Assembly (NCBI GenBank): GCA_024196135.1
Contig: JAMQCK010000854.1
Span: 1-14,810, forward strand
DNA: 14,810 bases
Direction: 5' to 3'
Source: Pleurotus ostreatus/Saccharomyces cerevisiae fusant
Lineage: Eukaryota > Opisthokonta
Shown here: in pieces, positions 1-7,959 of the stretch
Layout: every line of letters begins with the position of its first letter
How positions within the stretch are numbered: the first letter of the stretch is position 1
Translations under genes and position numbers: made by a program
Notes under the pieces: generated by a model
What the model saw: the letters and a program-made list of their open reading frames with translations, nothing else
What the model was told of the DNA's origin: nothing
The model's database searches: none

Positions 1-1691
1 GAGGTCGGCGCGACGACGAGCGCGTTCCCCTTCACGAAGCACATGGACGCGTACCTCCGCGCCACGGGCCGCGCCAACACCGCGCGCGCTGCAGGCCTAG
101 CTGCGCGCGGGGGCTACCTCGCCGCGGACGAGGGCGCCGAGTACGACGACCTCATCGAGGTGGACCTGAACAAGGTCGAGCCGACCATCAACGGGCCCTT
201 CACGCCCGACCTCGCCACCCCGCTCAGCAAGTTCACCGAGTTTGCGAAGGAGAAGGGGTACACGGACAACCTCAGTGCGGCGCTCATAGGCTCGTGTACG
301 AATTCCTCGTACCAGGACATGACCGCCGCGGCGGATTTGGCCAGGCAGGCGAGTGAGGCTGGCTTGAAGGCCAAGGTGCCCTTCCTCGTCACACCAGGCA
401 GCGAGCAGATTCGCGCGACGCTCGAGCGCGATGGTATCACCGGCGCGCTTGAAGATGTTGGTGCCACGGTCCTTGCCAACGCCTGCGGCCCTTGCATCGG
501 TCAGTGGAAGCGCGGCGACGAGAAGGAGGCGAAAGAGAGGGGCGACAACGCCATCCTCACCTCCTTCAACCGCAACTTCCGCGCTCGCAACGACGGAAAC
601 CTGCGCACCATGAACTTCCTTGCGTCCCCCGTCCTCGTCACCGCATCCGCCTTCTCTGGCCGTGTCGGCTTCGACCCGAGAAGAGACACCATCGAGCGTG
701 ATGGCGCACCCCCCTTCCGCTTCTCCCCACCTTCCTCTACCGACCTTCCCCCCTCTGGCTTCGCTGCAGGCAACGCCAGCTTATACCCACACCCCGACCC
801 TCAACCTGACCCCAGTGTCGAGGTGAAGATTCGGGAAGACAGCCAGCGGCTGGAGAAGCTGGAGCCCTTCGGCAGCCACTTCGGTGACCACAATCCGCGC
901 GGCCTCGAGCTTCCTGCGCTGCAGGTGCTCATGCGCGTCCGGGGAAAGTGCACGACGGATCACATCTCGGCCGCGGGTCCTTGGCTCAAGTACAAGGGCC
1001 ACTTGACGAACATCTCGGAGAACTTGTTGATCACGGTGAGTGTCGGCGCACGTCTTCTGGGGATGGACGGCTGATCTACGCATTGCAGGCTACCAACGAC
1101 GAGCTCGACGCTGTCAACGCGGCTGCGGACCCGGTATCCAATACGCAGGACACCATCCCGGAGACGGCCAAGCGGCTACGGGACCGTGGTCAGCCATGGG
1201 CACTGATCGTGGACGAGAACTACGGCGAGGGAAGCGCGCGGGAGCACGCAGCGCTCCAGCCGCGGTTCTATGGGTGTGCGCTAGTGGTGGCGCGCTCGTT
1301 TGCGCGTATACACGAGACGAACCTGAAGGTTGGTCCGGGATGCATGGCGTTGAGAGTCGCAAGTTGACGTTCATACCAGAAACAAGGTGTCCTTCCGCTT
1401 TGGTTCGCCGACAAGGCGGACTATGCGAAGATTGGCGCGGGTGACATTGTCGAGACGGAGGGACTCGCAGACCTATTGAGCGGGAAGGATGGTGCGTACG
1501 AGGGATATAGCCCCTCGCTCTTCTCTGACACTCTTCCAGACGCACCCATCCACCTCAAGGTGACGAAGCGCGCCGACGGCAGCGTCTTCCGCATACCTGT
1601 TACGCACACAATGAGCGCGGACCAGCTCCGGTGGTTGAGGCATGGAAGTGCACTGAACTACATCCGGGCAGTCAAGAGCGGGGAGGCGTGA
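1..1691 (+). CDS. ACO2: Aconitase-family hydratase, Aco2 type (5'-truncated by window)
   Basis: This is the C-terminal ~528 residues of a [4Fe-4S] aconitase. The open frame enters from base 1, so roughly the first 250 residues lie outside the window. Exons are 1-1035, 1089-1328 and 1380-1691 (TGA). Both introns (53 and 51 nt) are phase 0 and have GT..AG ends. The three cluster-ligating cysteines are in GSCTNSS (codon 295-297) and in NACGPCIGQW (codons 484-486 and 493-495). Other family signatures are TPGSEQIRAT, FNRNFRARNDGN, KCTTDHISAAGPW, NYGEGSAREHAAL and SFARIHETNLKKQG, the last spanning intron 2. Enzymes of this fold isomerise citrate in the mitochondrial TCA cycle. In budding yeast, Aco2 mainly dehydrates homocitrate in lysine synthesis. 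Motifs such as GATVLANACG, NFLASPVLVTA and HTMSADQ resemble Aco2 more than Aco1 from memory of the families, so the Aco2 label is an inference. The aconitase family itself is certain. Confidence 0.9.
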
Positions 1692-2386
1692 TTGCGTGCT
1701 CTGGATCAGCTGAAGGACGGGATATCCCGGCCGTTCGATCTCTCATATCTTTGAAAAGTACTATACTATCATTGTGCCAGTGCTATACGCTCAGGCTGAG
1801 CGCCTTGTGTCTCGGGACCTGGAGTCTCATGTAAAGGACGCTAACAATGCATGAGGTCGCGCGCTAAATTGGGCTTCGCATAGTCCTTCGCATTTGGCTC
1901 GTAGGGGAAGGACGCACGCGGAGAGTAATGGTGGGGGAGACGCGCTTCTCGACACTGCGCGAGGGGGGTAGTTCTCACCGAACAAAGGAGCAGCGATCGC
2001 TAGCACTGAATGGCAGATCGGCGTCCCTTGAGAACTCGCAAGGATAGATCTGGTGAAGGTCAACCGTGACACTGTTCTTATGTCACACATCATGCGCCTC
2101 CTGTCCGTTCCCGGCGTGAGATCTAAAAGAAGCTCTGCGCTCCGCGCTCCCCGAAGCCGACCACACAAGCCTGAGACACAGCCAAGGGACCAGAAACGCA
2201 AGCAAGCAAGAGTACAAAGTACAGTTCGATTTTTTCTTCTGCCAACAAGTACACTTGAGTTCACTAAAGCCTATACAACCGTGGTCTATAATCCCGTCAA
2301 TAGGTTGTGCCGCATCCAGCGCCCCGACGCACGCCTACGTGGCGCACGCGCGAGGCGACAGCGCGAAGGACGTCGAGCAGGGGCGC
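1692..2386. other. Intergenic region between convergent genes
   Basis: About 695 bp lie between the stop codons of the aconitase gene (+) and the 6PGDH gene (-), so the region should hold both 3' UTRs and terminators. There are AT-richer patches around 1742-1785 and 2215-2300, as expected for 3' ends. I see no conserved protein, no tRNA and no clear repeat. The short open frames here lack any recognisable motif. Confidence 0.6.
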
Positions 2387-4169
2387 TTACGCGATGTACG
2401 TCGACGCGGAGACGTTGCCGCCGCGGCCGGTCCAGTTGATGTCTGCGAAGAACGGTGAGCGAAAGAACTTACTCAAGGAAGCAGTCAACGTACGGATGTC
2501 CTTGCCCGGCTGCAAGCGCTCATTCTCCTTCCCGGGGAGGACGCGGAAGGTGTGCGCGCCGAAGTAGTCGCGCTGCGCCTGGAGCAGGTTCGCGGGCAAG
2601 ATCTCGCTGCGGTAGCCGTCGAAGAATGCGAGCGCGGTGCTGAAGGCCGGGGTGGGGATACCCCAGAGGACGGCCTGCGCGACGACGCGCCGCCAGCCGG
2701 GCTGCGCCTTCTCGATCGCGGTGTTGAAGAACTCGTCGAAGAGGAGGGACTCGAGGTCGCCCTTCTTGACGAAGGCCTTCGAGATGTCGCTGAGGAAGAC
2801 GGACTGGTGGCGTGTCAGCTATGTTGAAAGGCTAGATCGACGATGAGTTTGCTTACCTTGATGATGCAGCCACCGCGCCACATCTTGGCGATGCCGGCGT
2901 AGTTGAGCTCCCACTTGTACTATATCGAAGTCAGCACCGATCGGCTCGAGAAAACGCGCATGTATTTACCTCCTTCGCGGTCTCACGCATCAACATGAAG
3001 CCCTGGGTGTAGGAGATGATCTTGGAGGCGTAGAGCGCCTGCTCAAGGTCGTCGATGAACTGCTTCTTGTCGCCCTTGAACGGCTCCTTGGCCGGACCGG
3101 CGATCGCCTTCGACGCGCGAATACGCTCCTCCTTGAGCGCAGACAAGCAGCGAGCGAAGACGGCCTCGCCGATGAGGGTGACGGGGGAGCCAGCGTCGAG
3201 GGCGGCAATGGCAGTCCACTTGCCGGTCCCCTTCTGGCCAGCCTGGTCGAGGATCTTGGTGACGAGGGGAACACCATCGTCGTCGTTGAACTTGAGGATG
3301 TTCGCGGTGATCTCAATGAGGAAGGAGTCGAGGACGCCCTTGTTCCAGGTGAGGAAGATGTCGGCGATCTCGGACTCGGTCAAGTCAAGACCGCGCTTGA
3401 GGATGTCGTAGGCCTCGGAGATGAGCTGCATGTCACCGTACTCAATACCGTTGTGGACCATCTTGACGTAGTGACCAGCACCCTCGGGTCCGACCCAGTC
3501 GCAGCACGGCTCGCCGTACGCCTGGGCGGAGGCCTTCTGGAAGATCTCCTTGATGTGCGGCCACGCCTCGGGGTTGCCACCGGGCATGAGCGAAGGGCCG
3601 TGACGGGCACCCTCCTCACCACCAGAGACACCAGAGCCGACGAAGAGGAGGCCCTTGGCGGAGAGCTCGCGGACGCGGCGGTTGGTGTCCGGGAAGTGGG
3701 AGTTACCACCGTCAATGATGATGTCGCCCTGCTCGAGGTGCGGGACGAGCTGCTCGATGAAAGCGTCGACAGCGGCACCAGCCTTAACGAGGAGGATGAT
3801 CTTGCGAGGGCGCTTCAGCTTCTTGCAAAGCTCCTCGATGCTCCAGGCGCCCTGAACGTTCGTGCCTTCGCGACCGTCCTGTCAGCGCGGGAGCGGTTGC
3901 GAGGGTTCTATCGCGGCTTACCCTTGGCCTCGTTCTCGAGGAAGGCGTCAACCTTGCTGGTGGTACGGTTGTAGGCAACGACATTGAAGCCCTTGTCATT
4001 CATGTTAAGAATGAGGTTTTGGCCCTAGAGAGGCGATTCGTCATCGATGCTGGCGATCGTTAAGGTGCTTTCGTACCATGACGGCCAAACCAATAAGACC
4101 GATATCACCGCTATGCGACGATCAGCGAGGTTTCGAGCGCGCAGACTGGGCAAGGACGTACGTGGCCAT
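2387..4169 (-). CDS. GND1: 6-phosphogluconate dehydrogenase, decarboxylating
   Basis: This is a complete gene of 489 codons plus stop. It catalyses oxidative decarboxylation of 6-phosphogluconate to ribulose 5-phosphate, yielding NADPH in the cytosolic pentose phosphate pathway. Exons in coding order are 4162-4169, 4077-4110, 3922-4024, 2970-3865, 2857-2919, 2494-2803 and 2387-2442. All phases agree. The N-terminal Rossmann domain has [11 protein letters not shown], with an intron splitting the motif before GQN. LVKAG lies at about residues 74-78, DGGNS at 100-104 and [12 protein letters not shown] at 127-138. The catalytic segment [15 protein letters not shown] carries Lys183, Asn187 and Glu190. 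The C-terminal helical domain has KWTAIAALD and MWRGGCIIK, and the tail reads HINWTGRGG. Length matches the family. The ATG at 4167-4169 is followed by only 8 coding nt before intron 1. The intron at 3866-3921 must use an AAG acceptor to keep the frame. The gene is head-to-head with the Osh3-like gene. Confidence 0.97.
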
Positions 4170-4807
4170 TGTTTCTGTGTTGGGATGGGAGGGACGATGG
4201 GTGTAGGAGGAGAGGAGCGATGGTAACGGGCCGGAGCGGAAGGGTTTTGTATTTGGCGATTATCCGCTGAATCAGCCGGCACGACACCATGGTGACTTAT
4301 CGATGAACAAATATTCGTCCTTCGTCACTGCCGGTGCTTAGCGGTTCTCGCGGCGGCGCGCGCTGTCGTATGCGCCGCTACCGACTAAAATACGGGTCCC
4401 TTACCGCGGACGCATGCGCGCTTGAGTGGGCTGATCGGCGTAGATAACGAGATCCTGAGCAAGCAGACTTGTGCTACTGTACACGCGTAATATAGATCGT
4501 CCCCTGCGTAAGCAGCTCCCACATAGGGTCCATCGCGAGGCACAAGTGCGCGCAGATACGAAAGGGAGCCCGTCGCTGTGCGAGACGTCGAGAAGATTGC
4601 GGACCTGTCGCCGAACGCGATGACGGCGGCCACGCGAGCCGGCAACGTGCGGTCCGGACCGAGATCACCGAGGCCAGTTCGAGCAGGTCGTCTGCAGTCT
4701 GCTCGCCGCTCGCTGCTCGAGCTCTCGAGGGCAAGTAGTGCTGGCGAAACGCGCTCGTCTCTCCTTCCACATATCCAAACCGTCACTCTCCTTTCGTCCG
4801 CGCCACC
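4170..4807. promoter_or_regulatory. Divergent intergenic region (GND1 / Osh3-like promoters)
   Basis: About 638 bp separate the start codons of GND1 (-) and the Osh3-like gene (+), so both promoters must lie here. A pyrimidine-rich stretch at about 4758-4800 precedes the Osh3-like start. A TATA-like string (taatata) at 4487-4493 is weak support for a core promoter. No CCAAT box was found. Open frames crossing the region lack homology. The plus-strand one from 4578 only looks conserved at its end because it reads through intron 1 of the Osh3-like gene. Confidence 0.5.
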
Positions 4808-7460
4808 ATGGCGAACCGGATCTCCATGGCCGCAAACCGCCTTTCCACCGACATTCCCTCCCATACTGCTGTTAGCGCGTCCGCCTCGGTCGGACTGGCG
4901 GCGAATGCGGCCTCCAGCCAGGCCGTCGTGCACAGCGGCTGGGTGCTCAAGAAGCGGAGGAAGAAGATGCAAGGTGCGGGATGGGTTGACACGGCGCCAG
5001 ATTGACGCTAACCGTTGGTCACCTGCAGGATTCGCCCGGCGCTACTTCACGCTCTACCAGTCCGGCATCCTTGCATACTCCTTCGAGCCCGGGCAGCCCA
5101 TCCGCGACCACATTGACCTCCACCATGCGGCCATCTCGAGTACTCCGGGGCGGAAGGACATCACCCTCGACTCCAACACCGCGACCTTCCACATCAAGTG
5201 CCTCAGCACCGACGACTTCAACCAATGGATGCTTGCATTCAGGTTGGTGCAAGCACCCTCAGGACGGGGGCGCGACTGACCCTCCCCCAGAAAGTTCATC
5301 TCGGGTCCTGAAGCACGGCGATCCATGAGCGTTCGCATGGCCAGCGCGCGTCAGGGTGTCGTCAACATCTCCAAGTCCAGCGCAGTAGTAGAAGAAATGG
5401 GCTCGGTGCGTGATTCAAGCTAGCTACGCTGTAGCGACGTCAGACTGATCCATATCACCAGACAATTGCACAACTCGAAACTGCCCTGCAGACGCTAAGT
5501 TCGAAGGGGGAGACGGCTATGCAGAAGAATGCCAGCGTCAAGTCCAATGGCAAGGACAAGCACCACAAGGCAGGCGCGTTCGGCATATTCAAGTCAAAAT
5601 GTAGGTTGCTAGGATGAAGCGCAGACTCGTACTGACGTCGCGTAGCCAGCCACAACTTGCAACCGGGAGAACCAGACGCGCCTCGAACGAGCATGGACCC
5701 CAGTAGCGGAGAAGCCCAACAAGTATTCTCCCTACTGGACACCCTCAAGAACCAGCACGCGACGCTCTCAAAGCTCCTCACCGCCACCGTCAGCCTCGAT
5801 ACCACGCTCCCCAAGACAAGCGAGGAGGACGAGGAGCAGCTCGTCGACTCCCCGCGCGAAACCGAGCACTGGGTCGTCCCCCACGGCCGCACAAAGCGCT
5901 TCTCGAGCTCCACGACCGCCAGCAGCAGCCTCGAGTGGTTCGACGCTGAGGACGATGCGGACGGCGCGGAGGAGTTCGTTCTGGACACCCGGACGGCGGG
6001 CGATGAGTCGCAGCCGAGCCAGATTACGACGGACAGCTCCAGTGTGGAGAAGGCGGAGGACGAGGAAACGGCGCGGAGCAGCATGGATACGGATATAGAG
6101 GACGAGCCGGCGCGCAAATCCTCGGTAGAGGCGCCTTTGGGACAACAGGCCGTTGTTCATCGGACGCAGTTACCGTCTCCGGTGGTTGGTGACGAGGGCA
6201 GTTTGTTCTCCGTGCTGAAGAAGAGCGTTGGCAAAGTAAGATTTGCTCGACACTGGTAACAAATGAAGCTGACCCGTTTCCCAGGATCTTTCAACGATTG
6301 CCCTTCCTGTAACCTTCAACGAACCCCTTACGTTGTTGCAACGTGCTTGCGAGGAGATGGAATACCACAGCCTCCTCGACGAAGCCGTGAAAGCTACCGA
6401 GGCCGCGGATCGCCTCTCCTTCGTCGCGGCCTTCGCCGTATCCGGCTACGCCAACACCCGACACCGCTCCGGCAGGAAGGGATTGTAAGATTACCTTTGT
6501 CGCACTTCTCTATCCCCCATTAATCCTTCCACAGTAACCCCATGCTGGCCGAGACCTTTGAGGACGTCCGGAGCAAATTCATCGCGGAGAAAGTCCGACA
6601 CCAGCCACTTGAGATGGCGTTCCACGCAGAGGGCTCAGGCTGGGAGCTCTATGGCTTGAACGCCGGGAAGACCAAGTTCTGGGGTGTGTGATGAACGCTT
6701 GCGCCAGCACAAGTCATCCGACTAATGCCCGAACGCAGGGAAAAGCTTGGAAATCATCCCGATTGGAAGTACGCATCTGAAGATCGGCGAGGACCACTTT
6801 GAATGGTGAGCGAAAAAGGCAGCACGGTCGGAGGACGAGACGGCTGATCATTGGCGAAACAGGAAGAAGCCGTCCTCGTTCATGCGCAATCTGGTCGTGG
6901 GCACGAAGTACCTCGAGCACGTCGGCGATCTGGTGATCGAGAACCACCGGGACGGGAGCAAGTGCGTGCTCGAGTTCAAGCAGGCGGGCTACTGGGGCGG
7001 CGGGAACGTGGTCGCGGGCACGGTGTACTCCCCGCAGGGCAAGGTGCTGTGCAAGCTCGAGGGCAAGTGGGACGACCAGCTCGCGCAGACGACGGACGAG
7101 AGCCATTTCCGCGTGCTCTGGCGCATCACGCCGCACCCGAAGAACACGCACGAGTACTATGGCTTCACGGCGTTCGCGATGACGCTGAACGAGATCACGG
7201 ACGATATACGTCCGGCGCTGCCGCCGACGGACTCGCGCTTCCGCCCAGACGTGCGCGCGCTGGAGGAGGGGAGGCTCGACGACGCCGAGGCGGAGAAGCT
7301 GCGTGTGGAAGAGGCGCAGCGCGAGCGGCGGCGGCGTGGTGAGGACCGCGAGCCCCGATGGTTCAAGCAGGACGCTCACGGCGAGTGGATCTACACGGGC
7401 GAGTACTGGCCGCTGCGCGCGCGAGGATGGAAGGGCGCACGCATTGAGCCCTTGTGGTGA
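4808..7460 (+). CDS. OSH3: Oxysterol-binding protein homologue, Osh3 type (PH + FFAT-like + ORD)
   Basis: This is a complete 745-aa model. Exons are 4808-4973, 5029-5242, 5291-5405, 5462-5600, 5646-6235, 6285-6484, 6535-6683, 6739-6805 and 6863-7460 (TGA). All eight introns (45-57 nt) agree in phase. The start has a strong context (GCCACCATGG). A PH domain spans about residues 41-130 (GWVLKKRRKKMQGFARRYF, split by intron 1). An acidic Ser-rich linker follows, holding an FFAT-like motif EWFDAED (308-314). The lipid-transfer domain (ORD) runs from about 409 to 745, with LPVTFNEP, AGKTKFWG, KKPSSFMRNL, TVYSPQGK and a C-terminal PRWF. Osh/ORP proteins bind sterols or phospholipids and PI4P and work at ER contact sites through VAP proteins. 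Two oddities stand out. The usual EQVSHHPP fingerprint reads EKVRHQPL (493-500), and the N-terminal GOLD domain of yeast Osh3 is absent. A lipid-transfer or sensor role is inferred, and ligand binding is uncertain. Confidence 0.93.
5933..5953 (+). other. FFAT-like VAP-binding motif in the Osh3-like protein
   Basis: The seven codons read EWFDAED, close to the FFAT consensus EFFDAxE. Further acidic residues follow, as is typical. FFAT motifs bind VAP proteins (yeast Scs2) in the ER membrane. The motif sits between the PH domain and the ORD, the same order as in yeast Osh3. Confidence 0.75.
6587..6610 (+). other. Degenerate ORD fingerprint (EQVSHHPP position)
   Basis: Residues 493-500 read EKVRHQPL where the OSBP family normally has EQVSHHPP. 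The second histidine of the pair that contacts the PI4P phosphate is glutamine here, and Ser and Pro are also replaced. Sequence on both sides (NPMLAETFE before, AFHAEG and ELYGLNAGKTKFWG after) aligns without gaps, so a frame error is unlikely. Confidence 0.8.
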
Positions 7461-7959
7461 AGGGCGCTTGGTTACTGGTATTTATTGATTCAGACATTCC
7501 TCACATCTGGTACAGTCCGCACACACTATGACACGCTAATGTGTATTATAGAAGGATAATATAGACCGCCCGACGCGCTGCGCTCGTGACCGCGTATGGT
7601 CGCGGTCAGCTGACGGCTATTGTGTTCGCCCAGCGTGGTTCTGAGCCTTCTCTTACCTCTCGCGGCAACCCTTGGCCTTCGCCCACGCACATAACGGAGA
7701 TATGTTGCGCGCGGACGCATCGATGCACCTTGTCGAGAAGCGGCGCGGGTCGTGAGGTGCCATTGCGCTCACGGCACGAGCGCCGTCCACCGCAGAGATC
7801 CTCCGCGTCGTCCGTGTTTTCCCCGGCTTCGGTGCAGCCGCAATTCCCTCGTTGGGTATGCGAGTGGTCTGGGTTGCCAGGCCGGCCTCCTTGGCAAGGG
7901 CTTATAAGGCGAAGGAGCGTTGCTAACAGACCCAAGGTGAGAGCCCACAGCTGTACAGA
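7461..7959. promoter_or_regulatory. Intergenic region / GH3 beta-glucosidase promoter
   Basis: About 499 bp lie between the Osh3-like stop and the beta-glucosidase start. The first ~100 bp are AT-richer and probably form the 3' end of the upstream gene. The rest should hold the GH3 promoter, including the TATA-like box listed separately. A long minus-strand open frame (7606-8331) crosses into GH3 exon 1, but it is Arg-rich with no recognisable domain and is treated as a shadow. No other element is supported. Confidence 0.5.
7901..7908 (+). promoter_or_regulatory. TATA-like box upstream of the beta-glucosidase
   Basis: The palindromic octamer CTTATAAG lies 52 bp before the GH3 ATG in an otherwise GC-rich stretch, a sensible place for a core promoter of a regulated secreted enzyme. 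The transcription start is not known, so this is positional inference. Confidence 0.5.

Noticed and set aside
2053..2567. Overlapping plus-strand open frames in and beyond the convergent intergenic region
   Set aside because: Basic, low-complexity translations without family features; part of them is antisense to GND1 exons 6-7.
4385..4972. 195-aa minus-strand open frame in the divergent promoter region
   Set aside because: No recognisable motif, and it overlaps exon 1 of the Osh3-like gene. GC-rich sequence yields such frames by chance.
4578..5279. 233-aa plus-strand open frame across the Osh3-like start
   Set aside because: Its second half is the PH domain only because intron 1 (4974-5028) is read through in a frame that joins exon 2. 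Its first half is out of frame with exon 1 and has no homology. The ATG at 4808 with splicing gives the complete PH domain.
6714..7379. 221-aa minus-strand open frame opposite the ORD
   Set aside because: Shadow of the coding strand: Arg/Leu/Val-rich, no domain, and it crosses confirmed introns.
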